NCBI GenBank assembly: GCA_030652115.1
Contig: JAUSBK010000008.1
Span: forward strand, 124,001-188,000
Source of the DNA: Coriobacteriia bacterium
GTDB lineage: Bacteria > Actinomycetota > Coriobacteriia > Anaerosomatales > Anaerosomataceae
Reading direction: 5' to 3'
Length of the DNA: 64,000 bases
The position numbers and the translations under genes are program-made. The notes below the pieces were generated by a model that did not search any database, was not told where the DNA came from, and saw nothing but the letters and a program-made list of their open reading frames with translations. Of this stretch, positions 8,499-16,550 are shown one piece after another (position 1 is the stretch's first letter; each line of letters begins with the position of its first letter).

Positions 8499-9299
8499 AT
8501 GAGTGACGAGCGCCCGGTCATCATCGCGCAGATCTCGGACATGCACTGCGGGTCCCAGTACCACATCCCGAGTCTCGCCACGCGCGTGGTAGACGAGATC
8601 AACGAGCTCGCCCCGGATGCGCTCGTGGTCACCGGGGACCTCACGGACATGGGCTTTCGGCAGGAGTTCAAAGTCGCGCACCGGTTGATCTCACGCATGC
8701 GAGTCGAGCACGTGATGGTGCTTCCCGGCAACCACGACGCACGCAACGTCGGCGACCTCCACTTCGAGGAGCTGTTCGGCCCGCGATCCACCGAGATGGC
8801 GTTCCGGGGCGTTCACGTGCTCGGCCTGGACTCCTCCGAGCCGGATCTCGATTCCGGGCGCATCGGCCGTCAGCGCTACGAGTGGATTCAGGAGCGCTTC
8901 TCGGACCCCGCCGAGTTCAAGATCGTGGCGCTGCACCACCACCTGCTGCCCGTTCCGGGCACCGGCCGCGAGCGCAACATCGTCTACGACGCCGGAGACC
9001 TGCTGCGCGTGCTGAACGGCAGCGGCTGCGACGTGGTCATGTGCGGCCACAAGCACGTGCCCAACGTGTGGCGGCTCGAGGAGATGGTGATCGTGAACGC
9101 CGGCACGGCATGCTCGCACCGTCTCAGGGGCATGACGCGCGCCAGCTACAACGTCATCGAGATCTACCCGGACCGCGTCCGCATAGTGCTGAAGCATCCG
9201 TTCCACGATCCCGAGGTGGTTGCCGACTTCGAGCGAGACCTGCGCCGGGAGTGTACCTGGCGTCCGCATGCCGATGGCCGCCAGGGGGAGTGCGACTGA
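8499..9299 (+). CDS. calcineurin-like metallophosphoesterase
   Basis: The 266-residue protein has all five dinuclear-metal motifs: AQISDMHCG (D-x-H), VVTGDLTDMG (GD), LPGNHD (GNHD), LHHHLLP and CGHKHVPNVW (GHxH). Order and spacing resemble the class III cyclic nucleotide phosphodiesterase / Icc group, acting on a cyclic or linear phosphodiester in the cytoplasm. The start chosen is the ATG at 8499; a frame extending to 8472 adds only nine residues. The last base of its stop codon is the first base of the cyclic diphosphoglycerate synthetase start, so the two are translationally linked. A role in breaking down that cyclic phosphate is a tempting but untested inference. Confidence 0.88.
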   Translation: MSDERPVIIAQISDMHCGSQYHIPSLATRVVDEINELAPDALVVTGDLTDMGFRQEFKVAHRLISRMRVEHVMVLPGNHDARNVGDLHFEELFGPRSTEMAFRGVHVLGLDSSEPDLDSGRIGRQRYEWIQERFSDPAEFKIVALHHHLLPVPGTGRERNIVYDAGDLLRVLNGSGCDVVMCGHKHVPNVWRLEEMVIVNAGTACSHRLRGMTRASYNVIEIYPDRVRIVLKHPFHDPEVVADFERDLRRECTWRPHADGRQGECD

Positions 9300-10639
9300 T
9301 GCCGCGTGCGATCGCGCTCATCGACGGCGAGCACTACCCGCCGGTCGTGCGCTTCGCGCTCGGCGAACTGGGCCGAACGCACGAGGTCCTCGCGGCGGTC
9401 TTCATCGGGGGCACCGAGAAGGTCGACGCCGCCGCGAGCGAGGAGGCCTATGGCGTCCCCGTGGTCGTCGGGCCCGATCGACAGGCGGCCCTTGCCGAGG
9501 CGGTGGAGCGCTATGCCCCCGAGGTCGTGGTCGACCTCTCGGACGAGCCGGTGCTCTCGGCAGCCGACCGCATGGCGCTCGCCGGCGTTGCACTCGGACT
9601 CGGCGTGGGGTACCGCGGTGCCGACTTCAGCTTCGATCCCCCGCACCGCGATCTCCGGACTGCCACGCCGAGCCTGGCGATCATCGGCACGGGTAAGCGG
9701 GTGGGCAAGACCGCAGTCTCGGCCCATGTGGCCCGGTACCTGAAGGCGGCCGGTCGCGACATCGTCGTGCTCGCGATGGGCAGGGGCGGTCCGGCTGCAC
9801 CCGAACTCATTCGGGGCGACTTGGTGGCGCTCACCACCGACGACCTCCTCGCGCTTGCGCGACAAGGCGTGCACGCCTCCTCGGACAACTACGAGGACGC
9901 GGTCATGAGCCGCGTGACCACGGTGGGCTGTCGTCGCTGCGGCGGCGGATTGGCGGGGGAGACGTTCTTCAGCAACGTAGCCGAAGGCGCGCTGCTCGCC
10001 GACTCGCTCGGCAAAGACCTGATGGTGCTCGAGGGTTCGGGCGCGGCGATCCCGCCGGTGCACGCCGACGCTACGCTGCTCGTGGTGGGCGCGGGGCAGG
10101 GCGTGCCGTACGTGCGCGACTACTTCGGGCCGTTCCGGCTCCGGCTCGCCGATGCCGTGGTGGTGGCCGGCGCCGAGGAGCCCATCGCCGACCCGGCGGC
10201 GCTCGCGGAACTCGTGGCGGCCATACGCACGGTGCGCGAGGACGTGCCTGTGGTGCTCGTGACCTTCCGGCCACGCCCGCTCGCCGACGTGTCGGGCGCG
10301 CGCGTGTTCTTCGCGACGACCGCGCCGGCGTCGCTCATGCCGGTCCTCACGTCGCACCTCGAATCGGTCTACGGCTGCGAGGTCGTGGGCGCCAGCCCGC
10401 ATCTTTCGGACCGGGCTCGCCTGCGCGAGGACATGGCCGCCCGGTCGGGCCGTTACGACCTGCTGCTCACCGAGCTCAAGGCCGCGGCGATCGACGTCGT
10501 CGCGGCCGCGGGGGCGGAGGCGGGAGTCCCGACGGTCTTGTGCGACAACGAGCCCGTATCGACCGACGGCGGCGATCTTGCCGCCGTGATCGACCATGTC
10601 GTGGGCCTCTCGGCCATGCGACACGAAGCCAGGAGCTGA
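9299..10639 (+). CDS. cpgS: cyclic 2,3-diphosphoglycerate synthetase
   Basis: This enzyme forms the intramolecular phosphoanhydride of cyclic 2,3-diphosphoglycerate from 2,3-diphosphoglycerate and ATP; it was characterised in methanogenic archaea. The 446-residue sequence has the N-terminal signature LIDGEHYPPVVRFAL, an acidic central loop VVVDLSDEPVLSAADR, the connector YRGADFSFDPP, and a P-loop GTGKRVGKT at 130-138, then EGSGAAIPPVHADA typical of the family. Length matches archaeal members. The start overlaps the metallophosphoesterase stop by one base. The next gene encodes the 2-phosphoglycerate kinase that makes its substrate, which strongly supports the assignment. Confidence 0.88.
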   Translation: MPRAIALIDGEHYPPVVRFALGELGRTHEVLAAVFIGGTEKVDAAASEEAYGVPVVVGPDRQAALAEAVERYAPEVVVDLSDEPVLSAADRMALAGVALGLGVGYRGADFSFDPPHRDLRTATPSLAIIGTGKRVGKTAVSAHVARYLKAAGRDIVVLAMGRGGPAAPELIRGDLVALTTDDLLALARQGVHASSDNYEDAVMSRVTTVGCRRCGGGLAGETFFSNVAEGALLADSLGKDLMVLEGSGAAIPPVHADATLLVVGAGQGVPYVRDYFGPFRLRLADAVVVAGAEEPIADPAALAELVAAIRTVREDVPVVLVTFRPRPLADVSGARVFFATTAPASLMPVLTSHLESVYGCEVVGASPHLSDRARLREDMAARSGRYDLLLTELKAAAIDVVAAAGAEAGVPTVLCDNEPVSTDGGDLAAVIDHVVGLSAMRHEARS

Positions 10640-10641
10640 TG

Positions 10642-11601
10642 ATGCCCAACAATCCACCCGTCATCATCCAGGACCAGAAGCACGGTCTGCCGATGAGCAA
10701 GGGCCTGCTCGCGCAGACCTTCACCGCGACCGGCTTGAGCCCGGGTCGCGCTTACGCTGCCGCGCAACGCGTGCAGGACGAGATGCGTGCCGAGGGTCGT
10801 CTCGAAGTGACGCTCGCCGAATTGCACGACCACGCCGAGCGGGTCTTGGCCGAGGACGCCGGCCCCGACATCGCCACCCGCTACCGGCGTCTCAATGACA
10901 TCTCGCGGCTCGAGCGACCGCTGATCGTGCTCATCGGCGGCACCACCGGCGTCGGCAAGTCCACCATCGCGGCCGAGGTCGCGCACCGGCTCGGTATCAC
11001 GCGCTTCGTCTCGACAGATAGCATTCGTGAGGTCATGCGTGGTATCTTCTCTCGGGAACTCATGCCCGCGATCTACGAGAGTTCGTTCGATGCGTGGCGC
11101 GGTCTGAGGGTTCCCGTCCCCCGCGGCGCCAGTCCCGTTATCGTTGGATTCCGCGAGCAGGCCGCCGTCGTGGCCACCGGCATGAAGTCGCTCATCGATC
11201 GCGCGGTGGTAGAGGGCGTCAGCATGGTGCTTGAGGGCATCCACGTCGCTCCGGGGTACATCGAGCCTTCCCCGTTCAAGAACGCGCATGTCGTACAACT
11301 CCTGATATCGGTGGACGACGAAGAGGCGCACCGCAGCCACTTCTACATCCGCGAGATTCAGACCGACGGGATGCGGCCGTTCGAGCGGTATCGGGCGAAC
11401 TTCGACAACATCCGGCTGCTCGGCCGGTACGTCGAGGACCTTGCGGTGGAACACGGCATACCGGTCGTTCACAGTCACCAGCTCGACCGCACGGTGGCCG
11501 AAGTGCTCGAGCTCATCGTGGACACGGTCATATGCACCGACGAGCGGACAGGAGCGGACGAAGTCTGTAGTCCGCCGAGTGAGAGGAAGCAAGGCAGATG
11601 A
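10642..11601 (+). CDS. 2-phosphoglycerate kinase with N-terminal ATP-cone-like domain
   Basis: The kinase phosphorylates 2-phosphoglycerate with ATP to 2,3-diphosphoglycerate, the precursor of the cyclic compound. In the 319-residue product, residues 1-85 resemble an ATP-cone domain (PMSKGLLAQTFTATGLSPGRAY), followed by the P-loop GGTTGVGKS at 99-107, the TDSIREVMRG segment, and ESSFDAWRG, as in archaeal 2-phosphoglycerate kinases. The second of two adjacent ATGs (10642) is preferred because AGGAG lies 6 bases away; the one at 10639 would touch the previous stop. Its own stop overlaps the fsa start (ATGA). Cytoplasmic. Confidence 0.88.
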   Translation: MPNNPPVIIQDQKHGLPMSKGLLAQTFTATGLSPGRAYAAAQRVQDEMRAEGRLEVTLAELHDHAERVLAEDAGPDIATRYRRLNDISRLERPLIVLIGGTTGVGKSTIAAEVAHRLGITRFVSTDSIREVMRGIFSRELMPAIYESSFDAWRGLRVPVPRGASPVIVGFREQAAVVATGMKSLIDRAVVEGVSMVLEGIHVAPGYIEPSPFKNAHVVQLLISVDDEEAHRSHFYIREIQTDGMRPFERYRANFDNIRLLGRYVEDLAVEHGIPVVHSHQLDRTVAEVLELIVDTVICTDERTGADEVCSPPSERKQGR

Positions 11602-12260
11602 AGTTCTTCTTGGACACCGCCAATCTGCGGGAGATCGAGGAAGCGGCCTCGTGGGGTGTGCTCGCGGGCGTAACGACCAACCCGACGCTGTATGCGCGCG
11701 AGGGCGGCTCGCTTGCCGGCTTCCACAGCCACATCCAGCGGATCTGCGACATCTGCGACGGTCCTGTCTCGGCCGAGACGGTGAGTCTCGACCGCGAGGG
11801 GATCGTGGCCGAAGGCCGCGAACTCGCAGCGCTTGCGCCTAACGTGGTCGTGAAGGTGCCGGTCATGCCGGAAGGCCTTGCCGCCACCAAGACGCTTGCG
11901 GCCGAGGGCATGGACGTCAACATGACGCTCTGCTTCACCGTTCCGCAGGCGCTCATGGCCGCCCGCGCGGGTGCTCGCTACGTGAGCCCGTTCATCGGCC
12001 GTTTCGATGACATCTCCGAAGACGGCCTCGAGCACTTGAGCAACATGATCGTCGCGCTCAACCACTACGACTTCGATCATCCGGTCGAGGTCATCGCCGC
12101 CTCCGTGCGGCATAACCAGCACGTTGTCGCCGCCGCCATGATGGGTGCGGACATCGCCACCGTGCCGTTCGGCGTTCTCGAGAAGCTGGTGAAGCACCCG
12201 CTCACCGATCGCGGACTCGAAGCGTTTCTTGCAGACTGGGAGAAGGTGAAGAACGCGTGA
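11598..12260 (+). CDS. fsa: fructose-6-phosphate aldolase / small transaldolase
   Basis: This is a 220-residue TalC/MipB-type class I aldolase. The short form lacks the extra helices of full-length transaldolase. Visible motifs are MKFFLDTANLREIE, GVTTNPTL, the Schiff-base lysine in NVVVKVPVM (Lys86), VNMTLCF and SPFIGRFDDI near residue 140. It interconverts fructose-6-phosphate with dihydroxyacetone plus glyceraldehyde-3-phosphate, or acts as a transaldolase; sequence alone does not separate the two. It overlaps the 2-phosphoglycerate kinase (ATGA) and the rho gene (GTGA), so carbon metabolism and rho are in one transcript. Confidence 0.9.
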   Translation: MKFFLDTANLREIEEAASWGVLAGVTTNPTLYAREGGSLAGFHSHIQRICDICDGPVSAETVSLDREGIVAEGRELAALAPNVVVKVPVMPEGLAATKTLAAEGMDVNMTLCFTVPQALMAARAGARYVSPFIGRFDDISEDGLEHLSNMIVALNHYDFDHPVEVIAASVRHNQHVVAAAMMGADIATVPFGVLEKLVKHPLTDRGLEAFLADWEKVKNA

Positions 12261-13609
12261 GTGCACGTCCCCGCAAGCGCGGTCGCCGTGGTGGCGGCCA
12301 GCCGCAGGAGGTTGTCCAGCCCTCGATCACCCGTGAGGAGCTTCAGGCGAAAACCGTGGCCGAGCTCCGCGCGATGGCGGCCGAGATCGAACTCGACGTG
12401 AAGCTTCTCAAGAAGAAGGAAGAGCTCATCGAGGCGGTGTACAACGCCAAGATCAAGTCCGAGGGCTTCGTGGACATTCTCGGCATCCTCGATGTGCTTC
12501 CCGAAGGCTACGGGTTCATCCGCACGAGCGGATACCTGCCGGGCGACAACGACGTGTACTGCTCGATGTCGCAGATCCGCCGCGCCGACCTTCGCCGCGG
12601 CGACATGATCAAGGGCCAGGTGCGTCCGCCCAAGGAGTCGGAGAAGTATCCGGCCCTCACGCGCGTTGTGGCCGTGAATGGCCACGACCCCGAGGAGGCG
12701 CGCCGCCGCAAGGTGTTCCGCGACCTCGTGCCGGTGTACCCGGACGAGCGCCTCCGCCTCGAGCACGGCGAGAAGGAGATCACGGCTCGCGTGATCGACC
12801 TCGTCGCTCCGATCGGCAAGGGTCAGCGCGGGCTCATCGTCTCTCCGCCGAAGGCGGGCAAGACGACCGTGCTCAAGGACATCGCCGCTTCGATCAGCGC
12901 GAACAACCCTGAGGTCTACCTCATGTGCCTGCTCGTAGACGAGCGGCCCGAGGAAGTCACCGACATGGAGCGCTCGATCAAAGGCGAGGTCGTCTCCTCG
13001 ACGTTCGACATGCCTGCGGACAACCATATCGCGGTCGCCGAGCTCGTGATGGAGCGCGCCAAGCGCCTCGTCGAGGCCGGCTACGACGTGGTCATCCTGC
13101 TCGACTCGATCACGCGACTCGCGCGCGCCTACAACCTCGCGACCCCGGCATCCGGCCGCATCCTGTCTGGCGGTGTCGACTCCACTGCGCTCTATCCGCC
13201 GAAGAAGTTCTTCGGCGCGGCGCGCAACATCGAGGGCGGCGGCTCGCTCACCATCCTTGCGACCGCGCTTGTGGACACCGGCTCGAAGATGGACGAGGTG
13301 ATCTTCGAGGAGTTCAAGGGCACCGGCAACATGGAGCTCCGACTCGACCGCCGCCTCGCCGACCGGCGTATCTTCCCGGCCATCGACGTGATCACCTCGG
13401 GCACCCGCAAGGAGGAGCTCATCCTCGACCCGATGGAGGCGCCGTTCGTGTGGGGTCTCAGGCGGATCCTGCACGGCGTAGACTCCACGGAGCGCGCCAT
13501 GGACATGCTCATCAAGGGCCTCAAGCAGACGAAGTCCAATCAGGAGTTCCTCACCAAGATGGCCAAGAGCGCGAGCGACAAGCGCACCACCAACGGGATC
13601 GAACTCTAG
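12257..13609 (+). CDS. rho: transcription termination factor Rho
   Basis: Rho is the hexameric RNA-dependent helicase that ends transcription and enforces polarity. The 450-residue protein has a short basic N-terminus (RPRKRGRRGGG), the Rho N-terminal helical domain (KTVAELRAMAAEIEL), the cold-shock-like RNA-binding domain (PEGYGFIRTSGYLPGDNDVY), the Walker A motif SPPKAGKT at 197-204, Walker B in VVILLDSITRLARAYN, and the Q/R-loop SGGVDSTALYPPKKFFGAAR. Unlike many actinobacterial Rho proteins it lacks a long Arg/Asn-rich insertion. Start is GTG at 12257, overlapping the fsa stop. Confidence 0.97.
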   Translation: MSARPRKRGRRGGGQPQEVVQPSITREELQAKTVAELRAMAAEIELDVKLLKKKEELIEAVYNAKIKSEGFVDILGILDVLPEGYGFIRTSGYLPGDNDVYCSMSQIRRADLRRGDMIKGQVRPPKESEKYPALTRVVAVNGHDPEEARRRKVFRDLVPVYPDERLRLEHGEKEITARVIDLVAPIGKGQRGLIVSPPKAGKTTVLKDIAASISANNPEVYLMCLLVDERPEEVTDMERSIKGEVVSSTFDMPADNHIAVAELVMERAKRLVEAGYDVVILLDSITRLARAYNLATPASGRILSGGVDSTALYPPKKFFGAARNIEGGGSLTILATALVDTGSKMDEVIFEEFKGTGNMELRLDRRLADRRIFPAIDVITSGTRKEELILDPMEAPFVWGLRRILHGVDSTERAMDMLIKGLKQTKSNQEFLTKMAKSASDKRTTNGIEL

Positions 13610-13619
13610 GCATTCTGTA

Positions 13620-13709
13620 CGCGACCCGGGAGGGTAGACCACGCTTGCTGTCCTCGGCGCGAAGCCCGCGCCTGCGGAGGCTGCGCTTAGGTCTCCCTCC
13701 CGGGTCGCG
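13620..13709 (+). other. long imperfect inverted repeat downstream of rho
   Basis: Bases 13620-13640 and 13690-13709 pair as a stem of about 20 bp with a single unpaired T; the outer 14 bp (CGCGACCCGGGAGG and its complement) are perfect. The 49-base inner part contains the smaller GCCTGCGGAGGC hairpin. No T-tract follows, so it is not a classical intrinsic terminator. It could act in Rho-dependent 3' end formation, be a small structured RNA, or be a miniature repeat element. Confidence 0.4.
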
Positions 13710-13807
13710 GCAATACTCGGTAAGGTCAAGACCGGGCAGGCGCGTGTCGCGGCCTCACGGCTTCCGCCTCGCTGAAGGGTAAGACCAAGAATGCGGAGAC
13801 TTCACTC

Positions 13808-13837
13808 TTGAGCAAAGTATACCCCGGGGGGTATACT
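13808..13837 (+). promoter_or_regulatory. promoter with CsoR/CstR-like palindromic operator for the DUF302 gene
   Basis: TTGAGC (13808-13813) and TATACT (13832-13837) with an 18-base spacer form a strong promoter. Bases 13816-13837 are a perfect palindrome with arms AGTATACCCC and GGGGTATACT around a GG centre, covering the spacer and -10 box. ATACCC...GGGTAT palindromes are the typical operators of CsoR/CstR/FrmR-family repressors, so repression responsive to copper, sulfur or a related signal is likely. Confidence 0.6.
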
Positions 13838-13868
13838 GCGCGCAGTGCCCCCGGCAAAGGAGCGAACC

Positions 13869-14255
13869 ATGGACATGGACGTCACCATCACGAGCGGCAA
13901 GGACTTCGATGCGACCGTGCGGGCCGTGGTCGAAGAGACGGCGGCTGCCAAGTTCCGTGTGCTCGCCACCCACGATGTCTCGGCCACGCTCGCCGAGAAG
14001 GGATTCGAGCGCGAGCGCGTGACGATCGTTGAGGTGTGCAGCGCGAAGCACGCGCACGCGGTACTGGCAGCGGACGTGCGCATCGGCCTCATGCTGCCGT
14101 GCCCCATCATGGTGTACGCCGAGGGCGACGCGGTGAAGGTCACTACCATGCGGCCGACCATCATCGGCGGCTTCTTTCCGGAGGCTGATCTCGGTGATGT
14201 GCCCGACGAGGTCGAGCAGGCGATCGTCCGCATCATGGAACGTGCAGCAGTCTAG
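13869..14255 (+). CDS. DUF302 domain protein
   Basis: The 128-residue protein matches the DUF302 pattern: an N-terminal ferredoxin-like strand-helix (TSGKDFDATVRAVVEETAAAKFRVLATHDV), the CSAKHAHAVLAADVRIGLMLPCPIMVY core with Cys residues, and a C-terminal MRPTIIGGFF block. DUF302 proteins form a compact alpha/beta fold, are often found beside thiosulfate/sulfide or metal-stress genes, and have no agreed enzymatic function. The ATG at 13869 has AAAGGAG at 13856-13862; upstream ATGs near 13845 lack a site. It is transcribed alone between rho and rpmE behind its own palindromic operator, which implies stress-induced expression. Confidence 0.85.
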   Translation: MDMDVTITSGKDFDATVRAVVEETAAAKFRVLATHDVSATLAEKGFERERVTIVEVCSAKHAHAVLAADVRIGLMLPCPIMVYAEGDAVKVTTMRPTIIGGFFPEADLGDVPDEVEQAIVRIMERAAV

Positions 14256-14256
14256 A

Positions 14257-14285
14257 TTGTCGCGTGTCACACCCCGTGCTATGAT
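14257..14285 (+). promoter_or_regulatory. promoter of rpmE
   Basis: TTGTCG (14257-14262), 17-base spacer, TATGAT (14280-14285). It starts right after the DUF302 stop and lies about 60 bases before the rpmE GTG. Confidence 0.6.
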
Positions 14286-14344
14286 TCGTCGGCTGTCACC
14301 AGCGCCTGGTCGGAAACCAGGTGCATACGTATGGAGGTCCCAAA

Positions 14345-14785
14345 GTGCGTACCGGTATCCACCCTGACTACGTCGACTGCAAGGTCACCTGCTCGTGCGG
14401 CGAGACCTTCCAGACCCGTTCCACCAAGCCTGAGCTCCACGTCGAGCTCTGCTCCAAGTGTCACCCGTTCTTCACCGGCACCCAGAAGCTCGTCGACTCG
14501 GGCGGTCGCGTGCAGCGCTTTGCCGACAAGTTCGGTAACGCCGCCGCAGCCGTGGCCGAGAAGGAGGCCGCCGCACGCGAGGCGCGCCAGAAGACCGCCG
14601 AGGAAGCCGCGCTCGTGGCTCGCGAGGCAAAGGCCGTGAAGGACTCCACGAAAGTCGACCGTACCGCCAAGGTCGAGGTCGAGGCCGCCGTCGAGAGCGG
14701 CGAGGCCGCTGCCGACGTGGTCGAGGACGGCGCCGAGGTTGCTGACGACGCCGTTGAGGCCGTCGAAGAGGCGAGCGCCGAGTAG
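14345..14785 (+). CDS. rpmE: ribosomal protein bL31 with a long C-terminal extension
   Basis: bL31 is a protein of the 50S subunit that bridges to 30S. The first 70 residues are a normal zinc-binding bL31: MRTGIHPDY, then CKVTCSC and [14 protein letters not shown] with four cysteines for zinc, and [11 protein letters not shown]. The remaining 75 residues are an unusual extension: an Ala/Glu/Lys/Arg helix likely to be coiled coil, then a strongly acidic, Ala/Val/Glu/Asp-rich tail. Typical bL31 is about 70 residues and this one is 146. The GTG start at 14345 follows GGAGG by about 9 bases. A hairpin terminator follows the stop. Confidence 0.93.
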   Translation: MRTGIHPDYVDCKVTCSCGETFQTRSTKPELHVELCSKCHPFFTGTQKLVDSGGRVQRFADKFGNAAAAVAEKEAAAREARQKTAEEAALVAREAKAVKDSTKVDRTAKVEVEAAVESGEAAADVVEDGAEVADDAVEAVEEASAE

Positions 14786-14813
14786 GTTCGGTAGCGCGAC
14801 GCTGGTATCATCG

Positions 14814-14838
14814 GGAAGGCGGGGAAGCCCCGCCTTCC
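14814..14838 (+). terminator. hairpin terminator after rpmE, in the thyX leader
   Basis: GGAAGGCGGGG (14814-14824) pairs perfectly with CCCCGCCTTCC (14828-14838) around an AAG loop and is followed by TGTGTT. The stem is strong and the T-tract weak. It lies 21 bases before the thyX start, so read-through may set the rpmE/thyX ratio. Confidence 0.55.
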
Positions 14839-14858
14839 TGTGTTATGGAGGACCGTCC

Positions 14859-15542
14859 GTGGACGTGAGGCTGCTCAACCACACATCCGATCCGGAACGC
14901 GCCATCGCCGCCGCCGCGCGGTTGTGCTACGCGCCGGTCGGTGCCGCGGAGCTGCTCGAGGTCATGAGCGACGAAGCGGTCCGGAAGGTCCTCAAGACGA
15001 TCATCACCTCGGGCCACACCTCGGCGCTCGAGCACGCGAGCTACACGTTCGCGATCGACGGCGTGAGCCGCGCGCTCACGCACCAGCTGGTGCGACATCG
15101 GCTGGCGAGCTACAACCAGCAGTCGCAGCGCTACGTCACCTACGCCGAGGAGCCGTCGTTCGTGGTCCCGCCGTCGGTGGCCGGCGATCCGGTGGCCGCC
15201 GAGGCGTTCGCCACTGCGACCCGGGCCGCGTTCGACGCATACCGCGGCCTGCTCGACGCGGGAGTACCCGCCGAAGACGCGCGCTACCTGCTCCCGAACG
15301 CGATGGAGACGAAGATCGTCGTCACCATGAACGTTCGCGAGCTGCTCCACTTCTTCGAACTGCGCTGCTGCAAGCGGGCGCAGTGGGAGATATGCGATCT
15401 CGCGCTCGCCATGCTCGAGCTCGCCGAGCCCACTGCTCCGTACATCTTCATGGACGCCGGGGCATCGTGCCGCCGGGGTCCGTGCCGCGAGGGCAAGATG
15501 ACGTGCGGCGATCCGTACCCCAAAGCCGCGAAGCGGGAGTAG
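14859..15542 (+). CDS. thyX: flavin-dependent thymidylate synthase
   Basis: ThyX methylates dUMP to dTMP using FAD, NADPH and 5,10-methylene-tetrahydrofolate, yielding tetrahydrofolate without needing classical ThyA. The ThyX signature RHR-x3-S-x4-SQR is present at residues 79-91 (RHRLASYNQQSQR), with HASYTFAIDGVSRALTHQL before it and an RCCKRAQWEI block near the C-terminus. Length of 227 residues is normal. The start is GTG at 14859, with ATGGAGG upstream; the in-frame opening back to 14739 lies over rpmE and is rejected. The dCMP deaminase at 21611 provides its substrate. Confidence 0.95.
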   Translation: MDVRLLNHTSDPERAIAAAARLCYAPVGAAELLEVMSDEAVRKVLKTIITSGHTSALEHASYTFAIDGVSRALTHQLVRHRLASYNQQSQRYVTYAEEPSFVVPPSVAGDPVAAEAFATATRAAFDAYRGLLDAGVPAEDARYLLPNAMETKIVVTMNVRELLHFFELRCCKRAQWEICDLALAMLELAEPTAPYIFMDAGASCRRGPCREGKMTCGDPYPKAAKRE

Positions 15543-15545
15543 CAG

Positions 15546-16538
15546 ATGTCCGAGACGCACGACGAGTGCACGATCCGCCCGACCCACATCGGCGGACAGG
15601 CCCTGCTCGAGGGCATCATGATGCGCGGCAAGTACAACTGGGCCGTCGCGGTACGGGAGCCTTCCGGTCAGATCTACACCGAGGAGCATGACCTGGTCTC
15701 GGCCAAGGACAAGCATGCCTGGCTCAAGTGGCCGATCATCCGCGGCATGTGGGGTTTCTACGAGACGATGGTGCTTGCCATCAAGGCGTTCGGCATCTCG
15801 GCGGAGCACGCCGGCGAGACCGAGGAGGAGCAGCTCACCTCCAAGGAGATCGGGTTCACGATGGTGCTTGGCCTCGGGCTGGCGATCGGGCTCTTCATCG
15901 TCTTGCCGGCCATAGTCACCAACCTGTTCGTTGACTCGATCGAGCAGCCGTTCACCTGGAACGTCGTGGACGGCGTGCTGCGCCTCGTGGCGTTCTTCCT
16001 CTACATCTGGGCGGTGAGCCGCATCAAGGAGATCCATCGGGTCTTCGCCTACCACGGCGCCGAGCACAAGACGATCCACGCCTACGAGCACGGCCTCCCG
16101 CTCGAGACCGATGTCATCCAGCGGTACGGCACGCTGCACGTGCGGTGCGGCACATCATTCCTGCTGATGGTGATGGTCGTGGCGATCGCGGTGTTCTCGC
16201 TCGTGCCCGGCAAGGCGATCCTCGCGCTGTGGGGTGTGAGCGCTCGCGGATGGATCCTGCTCTTCAACATCTCCACCCGCATCCTGCTGCTCCCGCTCAT
16301 CGCGGGAATCGCCTACGAGATCACCGTGAAGTGGGCGGGGACGCACCCTGACAACCCGCTCGTGAAGGTGTTGCTCTGGCCGGGCATGCAGATGCAGCGA
16401 CTGACGACCGCGCCGCCGGATGACAGCATGGTGGAGATCGCAGTCGCGGCGATGAACCTCGTCGTTGCACGCGAGGATGCCGAAGCGGCAGCCCGCGGCG
16501 AGGCGCCAGCGTGCGTGCCGGAAACGATCGACCTGTGA
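15546..16538 (+). CDS. DUF1385 (YqhQ-type) membrane protein
   Basis: The 330-residue product carries the family hallmark HIGGQALLEGIMMRG near the N-terminus, a cytoplasmic region, at least four membrane segments (around residues 100-125, 140-157, 207-230 and 236-258), and the conserved YHGAEHKTIHAYE motif between segments, whose His and Glu residues could bind metal. DUF1385/YqhQ proteins are widespread in Firmicutes and Actinobacteria and often lie beside prfA and rpmE, as here. The molecular role is unknown. It follows thyX by 3 bp and precedes prfA by 12 bp. Confidence 0.9.
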   Translation: MSETHDECTIRPTHIGGQALLEGIMMRGKYNWAVAVREPSGQIYTEEHDLVSAKDKHAWLKWPIIRGMWGFYETMVLAIKAFGISAEHAGETEEEQLTSKEIGFTMVLGLGLAIGLFIVLPAIVTNLFVDSIEQPFTWNVVDGVLRLVAFFLYIWAVSRIKEIHRVFAYHGAEHKTIHAYEHGLPLETDVIQRYGTLHVRCGTSFLLMVMVVAIAVFSLVPGKAILALWGVSARGWILLFNISTRILLLPLIAGIAYEITVKWAGTHPDNPLVKVLLWPGMQMQRLTTAPPDDSMVEIAVAAMNLVVAREDAEAAARGEAPACVPETIDL

Positions 16539-16550
16539 GGACCAGTCACC

